Assembly: GCA_018663815.1 (NCBI GenBank)
Contig: JABJPQ010000624.1
Location: 1-9,297 of the forward strand
Length of the DNA stretch: 9,297 bases
From: Halobacteriovoraceae bacterium
Lineage (GTDB): Bacteria > Bdellovibrionota > Bacteriovoracia > Bacteriovoracales > Bacteriovoracaceae
Reading direction: 5' to 3'
Shown: piece by piece, positions 1-6,919 of the stretch
Position numbering within the stretch: the first letter of the stretch is position 1
Layout of the letters: each line of letters starts with the position of its first letter
Made by a program: the position numbers and the translations under genes
Notes under the pieces: model-generated
Databases searched by the model: none
Seen by the model: only the letters and a program-made list of their open reading frames with translations
Told to the model about the DNA's origin: nothing

Positions 1-485
1 CCCCCCGTTATACTTTGGATTTAAATCGCGATGGGATTGAAGATTCATTTCAAACGGTTAAAAAAGATGGAGTTGATTTTATTCGTATTAATAACCACGA
101 AGGTCAAAAAATTTTCGAAGAAGAACTCCTAACTAAAGGGAAGAAAAGTCATGTTTTTAAGGCGCACCTACGCTCTATAAATAAATCGGTTGATGTTTTG
201 ATTTTACATTATTATGAAGGAGACAATGAAGCGGTTGGCTTTGAGGGGAGTGCTAGGCTTTATTTTTTAACAATTAGAGACAAAAGCTTAAATAAAATAA
301 CTCTTAGGAAAGGGCCTCATTTTTGGACTGAGCGTGAAAGTGTAACAGGACGGTATTGGAATAAAAGGTATTCAGTTAATGTTTTGGACTACAATAGCGA
401 TGGCCAAAATGAAATATCTGTAAGTTATAATAATCTTTCAAGGGTCTATTTTTATCTTAGAGACGGAAAGTGGAGTACGCTTTAG
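1..485 (+). CDS. Partial protein (3' end) with two DxNxDGxx(D/E) calcium-loop-like motifs
   Basis: The frame is open to the left edge: the first complete codon is at position 3, reading P-R-Y-T before the TTG at 15. The gene therefore almost certainly begins upstream, and TTG15 is not its start. Seen: a DLNRDGIED motif at 18-44 and a DYNSDGQNE motif at 387-413, near the two ends of the visible part, with aromatic and beta-strand-like sequence between them. Such Asp/Asn-rich loops occur in dockerin-, VCBS/FG-GAP- and EF-hand-like calcium-binding repeats; binding here is inferred. No catalytic motif is recognised. The protein may be secreted, but any signal peptide lies outside the window. The TAG stop at 483-485 overlaps the stop of the convergent gene by 4 bp. 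Coding status is well supported; function is unknown. Confidence 0.8.
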   Translation, partial: PRYTLDLNRDGIEDSFQTVKKDGVDFIRINNHEGQKIFEEELLTKGKKSHVFKAHLRSINKSVDVLILHYYEGDNEAVGFEGSARLYFLTIRDKSLNKITLRKGPHFWTERESVTGRYWNKRYSVNVLDYNSDGQNEISVSYNNLSRVYFYLRDGKWSTL

Positions 486-901
486 GAAGCGTTCTTTTCA
501 TAATCATCATCATCAGAATTTTTCTTTCTATAATGATCTAACTCTTTAACCTCTGCTAATTTTTGGTTCTCTTGGGATCGCTGGCCATAATTTGTTCCAG
601 GTATACGACCAAAGTTAGTGAGAGTATTCCACAGTAGAATTGGTAGTGCGATAAGAGCAACGACTCCCCAGATACTGCTCCAAAAATTGATGGATTGATC
701 TTGGGGAAAAAGTGGCATCTTTCTCATCTCAACCTGCTGAATCTTTTGGTTAAAATCAAATAAAACTTCAGTCCCCTGTGGTGTTGGTTTATAGCTTTCA
801 GGAATAACTCCAACAAAGTCTTCCACGGCCGGTTTTCGGGCATGAGTACTTAAAGAGATTAAAAAAATTGAAAGTAATACCAAGAAGAATCTAAATTTCA
901 T
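482..901 (-). CDS. Small membrane protein: signal peptide, periplasmic segment, one TM helix, acidic tail
   Basis: 139 residues, family not recognised. Residues 1-21 form a signal peptide (K2/R4, a hydrophobic run, then STHA with likely cleavage after A21). A hydrophilic segment of about 50 residues follows. Residues about 73-95 are a strong membrane helix (FWSSIWGVVALIALPILLW), and residues 96-139 are a charged tail with a DDDD run. Predicted topology is therefore N-terminus in the periplasm and C-terminus in the cytoplasm. The start is supported by GAGG seven bases upstream of ATG (minus-strand reading). It is divergent from the TPR/FecR operon across a 216-bp gap, and its end overlaps the convergent upstream gene by 4 bp. 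The architecture could suit a small adaptor or scaffold linking envelope and cytoplasm, but no partner is identifiable. Coding status is well supported. Confidence 0.8.
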   Translation of the reverse strand: MKFRFFLVLLSIFLISLSTHARKPAVEDFVGVIPESYKPTPQGTEVLFDFNQKIQQVEMRKMPLFPQDQSINFWSSIWGVVALIALPILLWNTLTNFGRIPGTNYGQRSQENQKLAEVKELDHYRKKNSDDDDYEKNAS

Positions 902-931
902 AAATAAGCCTCATTAAAAGTTTTATCGGTT

Positions 932-960
932 TTTAAATCTAGAAACTTAAGTAGTATAAT
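932..960 (+). promoter_or_regulatory. Candidate sigma70-type promoter for the TPR/FecR operon
   Basis: TTTAAA at 932-937 and a perfect TATAAT at 955-960 are separated by 17 bases, the optimal spacing for a housekeeping sigma factor. Transcription would start near 967, leaving a leader of about 150 bases before the ATG at 1118. The region is AT-rich, so chance matches are expected. No operator or riboswitch was recognised in 902-1117. Confidence 0.3.
953..958 (-). promoter_or_regulatory. Candidate -10 element (TATACT) for the reverse-strand membrane protein gene
   Basis: Read on the minus strand this is TATACT, about 50 bases upstream of the reverse gene start at 901. No convincing -35 sits at the usual distance, so the assignment is weak. 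It overlaps the TATAAT of the opposing candidate promoter. An alternative on the same strand, closer to the gene, is TTAAGT-N17-GATAAA. Confidence 0.22.
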
Positions 961-1117
961 TACGGACTCAAGTATTTTGTTGTAAGGAAAAAAATTCCCC
1001 TAACATAAGTATAGCATGAATTTGAGTGAATCCTAAAACAAGAGCAAATTAATCCCTAAAGTTTTTTATTTGAATGCCGAAAAATAAGCGTAAGAGAAAC
1101 CTTGTTATGGTGATTAT

Positions 1118-1822
1118 ATGAAAGAATTGACGTTATTTAGTGTTTTAGCCTTTATCTTTACCTATACGGTTGGCCAGTACGGCTTGTGGGATGAGTTTAA
1201 ACAAACAGCTGAAACAGTTCATCATTATGAGTATCGCTCGTTAGAGCTTTCAAAGCAGCTCCGTTTTGCTAAAAGAGAGATAGAGCAGCTTAAGGCAAGT
1301 GTTACTCGTTTAAAATCAGAAAAAGAACATTTAGAGCTTAACTTAGATGATAATAAAAAAAGTAGAACGATTGCTAGTGTTCCAACGATGTCAGTTAATG
1401 ATCTTGTAAATTTTGGACTTTATAAATGGTCAGCTGAAAAGTTACTTGGAGTAGGAGAGCAAGCTCTTCATTTTAAAAAATACAATAAGTCGGCTCAATA
1501 CTATAATGCTTTGTTAGAACATTATCCAACTCATAAAACAATTAATGATAAAGTTCTGTTTGAAGCGGGAATTGCTGCTTATGAATCCAAAAAACATTAT
1601 GACTGGTCAGAAAAACATTTCTCTGCCTTGTTAAAGCATCATCCTAAGTCAAAATTTAAGCGAGGGGCTCAGTTATGGTTAGCACTCTCACAGTTTTATC
1701 AAGGTGATAAAGATAAATTTATGCATACTGTTCACGAATTTAGAAAAAAATATCGCAACACTAAAGAGTGGAAAGTTCTAAGCCGTTATTATGAAGATTT
1801 AAATCAAAATTATAAAAAGTAG
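1118..1822 (+). CDS. Envelope-anchored coiled-coil/TPR protein, CpoB/YbgF-like in architecture
   Basis: 234 residues. A hydrophobic stretch at about residues 4-18 could be a signal peptide or an inner-membrane anchor. Residues about 30-80 are rich in Lys/Glu/Leu with heptad spacing and look like a coiled coil. A Ser/Thr/Val linker contains SRTIASVP at 82-89. Residues about 105-225 read as tetratricopeptide-like helical repeats (for example ALHFKKYNKSAQYYNALLEHYP, shown here only by its start and end at roughly 115-136). This anchor, coiled coil, TPR order matches the CpoB/YbgF family, which coordinates outer-membrane and cell-wall work with the Tol-Pal system. No tol/pal genes are next to it, so the assignment is by architecture only. 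The ribosome site is weak (GGTGAT just before ATG), but the next Met is residue 92. It forms an operon with the FecR-domain gene nine bases downstream. Confidence 0.85.
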   Translation: MKELTLFSVLAFIFTYTVGQYGLWDEFKQTAETVHHYEYRSLELSKQLRFAKREIEQLKASVTRLKSEKEHLELNLDDNKKSRTIASVPTMSVNDLVNFGLYKWSAEKLLGVGEQALHFKKYNKSAQYYNALLEHYPTHKTINDKVLFEAGIAAYESKKHYDWSEKHFSALLKHHPKSKFKRGAQLWLALSQFYQGDKDKFMHTVHEFRKKYRNTKEWKVLSRYYEDLNQNYKK

Positions 1823-1831
1823 GATTCTCAA

Positions 1832-2914
1832 ATGAAGCATCTCATCTTCTTTTTCTGTGTTGTTACACCTCTGTTGGGGTGGGCTCAAATTTTAGGTCGA
1901 GTTATTGAAGTAAAGGGGAACGCCTTTTCTTTTAAAGATCAAAAAACCAGTACATTAAAGTATGGGAGTAAGATCTATGATTTAGATGAAATTATGGTTG
2001 AGGATGAATCAATGCTTTCCATCGTCAACTCTGCAGGGCATGTTTACCATGTTAATGGTGGAAGTTTTGTGAAGTTTTATAAAGGAATCGTAGAAGTAAA
2101 AAATGGATACGTATGGATACAATCAAATACCTCAAAAAAAGCTTTTGTTAATACGACAAACTCCATCGCACAATTTGGTGAGGGACAATTTATTTATTCT
2201 TTTGACAATATATCTGGAAAAACACAACTGCTTGTTTTAGAAGGAGATGTGAAATTTTCAAATGCTTTGGAGCCAAAATTATTTACAAAAGTCCATGCTG
2301 GATATTTCTCACTTGTTGATCAAAAATACGAAAATGGTTTGCCTCGAGCCCCAACAAAAGTAGGGCTTGGCTCTTATAAAAAAATGAAAGGTGTTTTTGC
2401 TCAATTCAAAATTTTACAAGATACAAAACTAGAACAACAAATTTGGGGTGTGAAAAAAAACGTAGTCAAAACATCGCGCTCAATTGCTTCGGTTGCACCG
2501 GCCATAAAAGTTTCAAGTAAAAAAGGTCGCTTGATTGTGATTAAGACCTATGGTGTAAGCAGAGTCCCCGCATCGACAGGGCCTATGAATTATTATCTTG
2601 ATTTAAAAAAGAAAGAAGCGTGGAAGTATAAGCCTATAATCAATAATGATATTGCTACTATTCATTATTTTGGCCAAAATCCTCCAAGCGTAAATAAATC
2701 AGCGCCTAAAGCAAAGACTAAAGAGCAAAGGAAACCAGCCTCAAGAGTTCCAGCTTCAATTCAAAAGTCCCAAATGATTAATGAGTTAAAAACAAGTAAG
2801 TTTGAAGCAAGTCTCAAGCAAGCTCAAAGTCAAAATCAGCGGCATAGTACTGAGGTGAATGGTCTTATTGATGATTTAAAAACTTATAAGCAGGATTTTA
2901 AGAAAAAATACTAA
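1832..2914 (+). CDS. Secreted FecR-domain protein with a Lys-rich C-terminal extension
   Basis: 360 residues. A signal peptide covers residues 1-18 (ending LLGWA, then QILG). Residues about 20-165 have the FecR/PF04773-like pattern: a 'GRVIEVKGNAF' opening, 'YGSKIYDLDEIMVEDES' and then repeated short beta-strands ('VKNGYVWIQ', 'VLEGDVKF'). Classical FecR proteins pass iron-siderophore signals to sigma factors. Many other FecR-domain proteins are envelope proteins without that role, and no sigma or TonB-receptor gene is adjacent, so iron signalling is not supported. The C-terminal half is basic and low in complexity. It carries SRSIASVAP at 215-223, the repeat SRVPAS at 243-248 and 304-309, and ends in a likely helical tail. 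The start is supported by AGGA overlapping the previous stop, seven bases before ATG. It is translated directly after the TPR gene, suggesting that the two products work together in the periplasm. Confidence 0.85.
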   Translation: MKHLIFFFCVVTPLLGWAQILGRVIEVKGNAFSFKDQKTSTLKYGSKIYDLDEIMVEDESMLSIVNSAGHVYHVNGGSFVKFYKGIVEVKNGYVWIQSNTSKKAFVNTTNSIAQFGEGQFIYSFDNISGKTQLLVLEGDVKFSNALEPKLFTKVHAGYFSLVDQKYENGLPRAPTKVGLGSYKKMKGVFAQFKILQDTKLEQQIWGVKKNVVKTSRSIASVAPAIKVSSKKGRLIVIKTYGVSRVPASTGPMNYYLDLKKKEAWKYKPIINNDIATIHYFGQNPPSVNKSAPKAKTKEQRKPASRVPASIQKSQMINELKTSKFEASLKQAQSQNQRHSTEVNGLIDDLKTYKQDFKKKY

Positions 2915-2982
2915 TCCTAGTAATAACTCAAGGTGAGCATTAAAATTATATTTGTTGTTATTTTCGGATACAGGTTCAAAAC

Positions 2983-3011
2983 TTGATATGTTGAGCATAT
3001 TTCAATATATA
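2983..3011 (+). promoter_or_regulatory. Candidate sigma70-type promoter of guaBA
   Basis: TTGATA at 2983-2988 and TATATA at 3006-3011 have a 17-base spacer. Each hexamer matches the consensus well. The predicted start near 3018 would leave a leader of about 65 bases before guaB. The 171-bp gap separates guaBA from the FecR gene, consistent with independent expression. No purine riboswitch or clear operator was recognised in the leader. Confidence 0.45.
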
Positions 3012-3076
3012 AATTCTACATTTCACTATCTAAATCACTGAAAATATTATAAATAATCTTAATAAATTAATAAATT

Positions 3077-3081
3077 GAGGT
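3077..3081 (+). promoter_or_regulatory. Ribosome binding site of guaB
   Basis: GAGGT lies four bases before the ATG at 3086. It fixes the start, which also gives the usual IMP dehydrogenase N-terminus and length. Confidence 0.7.
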
Positions 3082-3085
3082 CCCA

Positions 3086-4552
3086 ATGTTTTACAGTGAA
3101 GAGCCAGGTTTAACCTATGACGACGTTCTTTTGATGCCTTTGTACTCAGAAGTTCTACCCCACGAAGCTATTTTAAAGTCACGATTTTCCAAAAATATAC
3201 CTTTGTCTATTCCGATTGCCTCTAGTGCAATGGATACAGTTACAGAGGCTCAAACAGCAATTACGATGGCCCAAGAGGGTGGAATTGGCGTTATCCATAA
3301 AAACCTAACTCCCAAGCAACAAGCTAAAGAAGTAAATAAAGTTAAGCGTTTTGAGTCGGGTATGGTAACTGACCCAATTACAGTAAAGCCTGAAAATAGT
3401 CTCGCTTACGTTCGGGAGAGGATTGCTGAATTTGGATTTTCTGCTTTTCCTGTTGCTGATGAGGATGGAAAAATTGTTGGAATTCTTACTAACCGAGACA
3501 TGCGCTATGAAGATGATGACTCTCGTTTAGTAAAAGATATGATGACTACACGGGAAAATCTTGTTTTGGCCGAAGAAGGACTGGATCTAGAGGATGCTAA
3601 AAAGCTTTTGCATATTCATAGGATAGAAAAGCTTCCCATCATCACTTTAGATGAAAAGATTGTAGGTTTAATTACGGTTAAAGATATTGAAAAATCCCGG
3701 GCTCATCCAAATGCCAATAAAGATGAGTTTGGACGACTACGAGTTGCCGCAGCGATTGGGGTCGGAGAGAAAGAAGTTGCAAGAGCAAAACAATTAATTG
3801 CAGCTGGAGTTGATGCCATCGTCGTTGATACGGCTCATGGACATTCAAAAGGTGTCCTTGAAATGGTTAAAGCCGTTAAAGAGATATCAAATGAAGTTGA
3901 TGTCGTAGGTGGGAATGTTGCCACTAAAGATGCATGCCTAGCTTTAATTAACGCTGGAGCGGATGGAATTAAAGTTGGAATCGGTCCGGGATCAATTTGT
4001 ACCACTCGAGTTGTGGCAGGAATTGGAGTGCCTCAGTTACAAGCCTTAATGGATTGTCGTGAAGTATGCCAAAAAGCAGATATTCCTTTTATCGCAGATG
4101 GTGGAATTAAATACTCTGGCGATATTGTAAAAGCTTTAGCGGTAGGAGCTGAAACAGTTATGATCGGCTCATTATTTGCTGGAACAGATGAGGCTCCTGG
4201 TGAGCGAGTTATTTATCAAGGACGTGCATATAAATTGTATCGCGGCATGGGATCCCTTGGGGCTATGGTTAAAGGATCAAAAGATCGTTATGGCCAAGCT
4301 GGTGTTACTGAAGAAGAAAAATTAGTTCCAGAGGGTATTGAAGGACAAGTTCCTTATAGAGGTTCTTTAGCTGAAAATATTTACCAATTGATAGGTGGTA
4401 TTCGCTCAGGCATGGGTTATACCGGAGCACATACTTTAAAAGAATTAAGTGAAAAAGCTAAGTTTGTTAAAATTTCATCGGCCGGACTAAAAGAATCTCA
4501 TCCTCACGATGTTAACATAACGAAAGAAGCTCCTAATTATAGATTAAGTTAA
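3086..4552 (+). CDS. guaB: Inosine-5'-monophosphate dehydrogenase
   Basis: Converts IMP to XMP with NAD+ reduction, the first committed step of GMP synthesis, in the cytoplasm. The protein has 488 residues, the same length as the E. coli enzyme. The N-terminal part of the (beta/alpha)8 barrel carries '[13 protein letters not shown]'. Two CBS repeats (about 93-205) are inserted and normally sense adenine/guanine nucleotides. The catalytic loop GPGSICTTR places the nucleophile at Cys305, and 'ADGGIK' places the IMP-binding Asp at 338. The mobile flap 'RGMGSLGAM' is followed by KDRYGQ, with the Arg-Tyr pair at 401-402. These numbers coincide with the E. coli enzyme as I remember it. No catalytic residue is missing. 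It heads the guaBA pair, with guaA starting nine bases after the stop, so the two are probably co-transcribed from the promoter at about 2983-3011. Confidence 0.98.
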   Translation: MFYSEEPGLTYDDVLLMPLYSEVLPHEAILKSRFSKNIPLSIPIASSAMDTVTEAQTAITMAQEGGIGVIHKNLTPKQQAKEVNKVKRFESGMVTDPITVKPENSLAYVRERIAEFGFSAFPVADEDGKIVGILTNRDMRYEDDDSRLVKDMMTTRENLVLAEEGLDLEDAKKLLHIHRIEKLPIITLDEKIVGLITVKDIEKSRAHPNANKDEFGRLRVAAAIGVGEKEVARAKQLIAAGVDAIVVDTAHGHSKGVLEMVKAVKEISNEVDVVGGNVATKDACLALINAGADGIKVGIGPGSICTTRVVAGIGVPQLQALMDCREVCQKADIPFIADGGIKYSGDIVKALAVGAETVMIGSLFAGTDEAPGERVIYQGRAYKLYRGMGSLGAMVKGSKDRYGQAGVTEEEKLVPEGIEGQVPYRGSLAENIYQLIGGIRSGMGYTGAHTLKELSEKAKFVKISSAGLKESHPHDVNITKEAPNYRLS

Positions 4553-4554
4553 GG
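4550..4554 (+). promoter_or_regulatory. Ribosome binding site of guaA, overlapping the guaB stop
   Basis: TAAGG overlaps the TAA stop of guaB and lies six bases before the guaA ATG at 4561. This arrangement suggests translational coupling of the two genes. Confidence 0.6.
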
Positions 4555-4560
4555 TTTAAA

Positions 4561-6105
4561 ATGAAAAATGTTTGGATAATTGATTTTGGTTCACAATACA
4601 CGCAACTCATTACACGTAAATCAAGAGAGCTTGGTTACTCTTCAGAAATAATGACGTTGGGTGATTGCTTTAAAAAACTTGGTAAGGGTGAGTTACCTGT
4701 CGCTTTTATTTTATCCGGGGGGCCTAATTCTATCTTTGAAGATACGACTGATTATTCAAAAATATTTGATTTAAATTTACCACTGCTTGGGATTTGTTAT
4801 GGCATGCAACTTGTCTCAAATCATTTTGATGGTGTCGTAGAAAGAGGAATGCAAGGAGAGTATGGACACTCAAAGGTTCATGGAGTTGGAGGATATTCAA
4901 TCCCAGGTGTAAAGACATCATTTAATACATGGATGAGTCACTTTGATCATGTAAAAGTTGTTCCTCCTGGCTTTACTCAAATTTTAGAAAGCGATAATGG
5001 TCTTATTGCTGGAATTGAAAACCCAGCTAAAAAAATTATGGCCCTGCAGTTTCACCCAGAGGTAGAACATACTGAGCACGGTAAAGATATCTTACTTCAC
5101 TTTTTTAAAGATATCGCAATTCTTACACAAACTTGGTCCAATGAAGTTATGCTTGAGAACTGTCGAACAGAAATCTTAGAAGTAAGAGGAAGCAAAGTTC
5201 TTTGTGCTTTTTCTGGTGGTGTTGACTCATTAGTGGCCGCAACAATTGCCCATGAAGTTTTGGGGGATGATCTATATTGTTTCTTTGTTGATAACGGATT
5301 GTTAAGACCACAAGACTATCATCATATCGAAGTACTTAAAAAAGAAACTCAATTAAATATTGAAGTTATTGATGCAAAAGAGCTCTTTTTGTCAAAACTG
5401 GCCGGTGAGTCTGAACCCGAGAAAAAACGTAAAATTATAGGTGGAACTTTTATTGAAGTCTTTGAGCAAAAGGTTCATGAGTTTGAAAAAGACCATCAAA
5501 TAAAATTTGAATACCTTTTACAAGGAACACTCTACCCTGATGTTATTGAATCGGTTTCACCTCATAAAAAAGGAGGTAAATCCGTTGTTATTAAATCACA
5601 TCATAATGTTGGTGGACTGCCAGAGCGCATGAAGCTAAAACTTTTAGAACCCTTAAAATTTCTTTTTAAAGATGAAGTTAGAGTTTTAGGTGAAGCAGTT
5701 AATTTAAAATACGAATGGGTTCATCGTCACCCTTTTCCTGGACCAGGAATTGGGATTAGAATCCTAGGAGAAATTTTTCCTGAGTCTGTTAGAAAAGTTC
5801 AAGAGTCTGATCAAATATTATTTGAGGAGCTAAAAGAGCAAAATCTTTATCAAGCTTGTTGGCAAGCATTTACTGTTTTATTACCAGTAAAAACGGTTGG
5901 AATAAAAGGTGATACTAGGGCCTATGAAGAAGTGATGTGTATTAGAATTGTTAACTCAACTGACGGCATGACTGCGACATGGTCACATCTTCCTTTTGAG
6001 TTCCTAGCTAAAGCTTCTGCTCGAATGACAAATGAAGTCGCTGGAATTACGCGTGTCGTATACGATATTACTTCCAAGCCTCCTGGGACGATTGAGTGGG
6101 AATAG
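4561..6105 (+). CDS. guaA: GMP synthase (glutamine-hydrolysing)
   Basis: Aminates XMP to GMP using glutamine and ATP, the step after guaB. The protein has 514 residues, close to the usual size of about 520. Residues 1-190 are a class I glutamine amidotransferase: GGPNS loop, catalytic Cys79 in LLGICYGMQ, and the His165/Glu167 pair in QFHPEVEH. The ATP-pyrophosphatase domain carries the P-loop SGGVDS at 218-223, followed by 'FVDNGLLR'. The C-terminal XMP-binding/dimerisation domain has the HPFPGPGIGIRILGE signature and ends in 'KPPGTIEWE', as is typical of the family. All expected catalytic residues are present. It is the second gene of the guaBA operon, and a hairpin at the stop codon may end the transcript. 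Confidence 0.98.
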   Translation: MKNVWIIDFGSQYTQLITRKSRELGYSSEIMTLGDCFKKLGKGELPVAFILSGGPNSIFEDTTDYSKIFDLNLPLLGICYGMQLVSNHFDGVVERGMQGEYGHSKVHGVGGYSIPGVKTSFNTWMSHFDHVKVVPPGFTQILESDNGLIAGIENPAKKIMALQFHPEVEHTEHGKDILLHFFKDIAILTQTWSNEVMLENCRTEILEVRGSKVLCAFSGGVDSLVAATIAHEVLGDDLYCFFVDNGLLRPQDYHHIEVLKKETQLNIEVIDAKELFLSKLAGESEPEKKRKIIGGTFIEVFEQKVHEFEKDHQIKFEYLLQGTLYPDVIESVSPHKKGGKSVVIKSHHNVGGLPERMKLKLLEPLKFLFKDEVRVLGEAVNLKYEWVHRHPFPGPGIGIRILGEIFPESVRKVQESDQILFEELKEQNLYQACWQAFTVLLPVKTVGIKGDTRAYEEVMCIRIVNSTDGMTATWSHLPFEFLAKASARMTNEVAGITRVVYDITSKPPGTIEWE

Positions 6106-6127
6106 CTTAGAGCTTTATTCCTTATTT
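6099..6127 (+). terminator. Candidate terminator overlapping the guaA stop codon
   Basis: The left arm GGAATAGCT (6099-6107) pairs with AGCTTTATTCC (6111-6121): six outer base pairs, a two-base bulge, three inner pairs and a TAG loop. The T-rich TTATTT follows. The hairpin is imperfect and the T-tract is interrupted, so this is moderate evidence only. Its placement at the end of guaBA fits a 3' end. Confidence 0.4.
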
Positions 6128-6163
6128 ATATAAATATAAAATTTACACATAAGATACAAAAGA

Positions 6164-6192
6164 TTGCCTCCGTATGTGTGTCACACTATTCT
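6164..6192 (+). promoter_or_regulatory. Candidate promoter of the secreted two-cysteine protein gene
   Basis: TTGCCT at 6164-6169 and TATTCT at 6187-6192 are 17 bases apart, each matching the consensus at four of six positions. The predicted start near 6199 lies just upstream of the strong AAAGGAG at 6227-6233. Confidence 0.33.
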
Positions 6193-6239
6193 TCAGCGAT
6201 CAAACTTGGTTAACACGTATTTACTTAAAGGAGTTCTAC

Positions 6240-6698
6240 ATGAAAAAATTACTATTTTTAATACTCACACTTGGTTCATTTTCTGGATTTTGTGATGTCT
6301 GGGATGAATTAAATGAAACAGTTGCAGGTAGTTACTCTATAGAGACAAAAGGATGGTTCTCAAAATCTTTTAAGCTTAGTCTGGTGCCAGGCCGAGATAA
6401 AAATAAGATGGGAGATATGGAGTTTGTCTCAGATGAGTATGGTGTTTGTAAAGGAGCATACAAGCTAAGTCATGATGATGAATCCTTCGGGATGGTTGCT
6501 CATGTTGTTGAATCTGTAAATGGAATTCATTGCACCAATCTTGTAGATCGTAGATATACATGGATTACAGTATGGATTATTTTTCCTGAATCAACAGCTT
6601 TGAATGCTGGAACTGGCCCTGTCGCTGGTGAAATTGCAATTCGATATGAAGGAAAAGAAGTACTATATAAAAAAGCTAATATAACACTATTGGATTAA
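6240..6698 (+). CDS. Secreted protein of unknown function with two mature cysteines
   Basis: 152 residues from the ATG at 6240. This start was chosen over an in-frame ATG at 6174 because AAAGGAG (6227-6233) sits six bases before it and the protein then begins with a signal peptide (MKKLLFLILTLGSFSG). The signal peptide ends near F17-C18-D19. C18 does not form a proper lipobox because Phe precedes it, so lipidation is doubtful. The mature part has Cys70 and Cys98, a possible disulfide, and alternating beta-strand-like sequence such as 'WITVWIIF' and 'GEIAIRYEGKEVLY'. It may therefore be a small beta-rich fold. I do not recognise the family. It is monocistronic, following guaA by 134 bp with its own candidate promoter, and an inverted repeat lies about 30 bp past its stop. 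Confidence 0.8.
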   Translation: MKKLLFLILTLGSFSGFCDVWDELNETVAGSYSIETKGWFSKSFKLSLVPGRDKNKMGDMEFVSDEYGVCKGAYKLSHDDESFGMVAHVVESVNGIHCTNLVDRRYTWITVWIIFPESTALNAGTGPVAGEIAIRYEGKEVLYKKANITLLD

Positions 6699-6728
6699 GC
6701 TTTTATGAGCTAGCTCTTACCTCTATTA

Positions 6729-6766
6729 TTGGGCATGTCTTTCACTTTCTTTGTTAGTATGCCCAA
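6729..6766. repeat. Inverted repeat, 8-bp perfect arms with 22-base loop
   Basis: TTGGGCAT (6729-6736) is exactly complementary to ATGCCCAA (6759-6766). It lies 30 bases beyond the stop of the secreted protein gene. It lacks a T-tract and has a long loop, so it is a weak terminator candidate. A protein-binding site is the alternative. Confidence 0.4.
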
Positions 6767-6837
6767 AATTTCAAATCGCTAGAACACCCTAAGTAGTTGA
6801 AAATATTTCCATTTTTAGTATTTTTATTAATTTCTCT

Positions 6838-6854
6838 AGAGCAAAGTCTGCTCT
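6838..6854 (+). repeat. Small hairpin upstream of the 82-residue protein gene
   Basis: AGAGCA (6838-6843) and TGCTCT (6849-6854) form a perfect six-pair stem with a five-base loop. A second GCTCT at 6886-6890 could compete for the same left arm, and AAGAG at 6874-6878 can pair with CTCTT at 6887-6891. If the transcript starts upstream of 6838 these are leader structures, but the start is unknown. TATACT at 6859-6864 could instead be a -10 element, without a visible -35. Confidence 0.3.
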
Positions 6855-6906
6855 CATATATACTGATCCTAAGAAGAGTTTAACCGCTCTTAGCTGTACG
6901 TTAGTC

Positions 6907-6912
6907 GGAGGA
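6907..6912 (+). promoter_or_regulatory. Strong ribosome binding site that decides the start of the 82-residue protein
   Basis: GGAGGA is one base from the ATG at 6914, which is too close, and seven bases from the next in-frame ATG at 6920, which is the best spacing. The start at 6920 is therefore preferred. Confidence 0.6.
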
Positions 6913-6919
6913 TATGAAG

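Noticed and set aside
15..17. TTG at 15 as the start of the first gene
   Set aside because: The frame is open to the left edge with plausible coding residues (P-R-Y-T) before it, so the gene is truncated by the window.
986..998. Inverted GGAA/TTCC around an A run in the divergent region
   Set aside because: Four-base arms in an AT-rich gap are expected by chance.
3018..3085. Purine riboswitch in the guaB leader
   Set aside because: The leader is short and AT-rich and shows none of the conserved paired and loop elements of known purine riboswitches.
4730..4921. Reverse open frame of 63 codons
   Set aside because: It lies wholly inside guaA, which has all its catalytic motifs in the other frame. 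It is a shadow.
6174..6239. In-frame ATG at 6174 that would extend the secreted protein by 22 residues
   Set aside because: It lacks a good ribosome site and would put a non-signal sequence before MKKLLF. AAAGGAG at 6227-6233 points to 6240.
6285..6300. Lipoprotein signal at C18 of the secreted protein at 6240
   Set aside because: The residue before the cysteine is Phe and the lipobox consensus is not met, so an ordinary signal peptide is more likely.
6376..6561. Reverse open frame of 61 codons
   Set aside because: It lies inside the secreted-protein gene and its composition (many His/Gln) is typical of an antisense frame.
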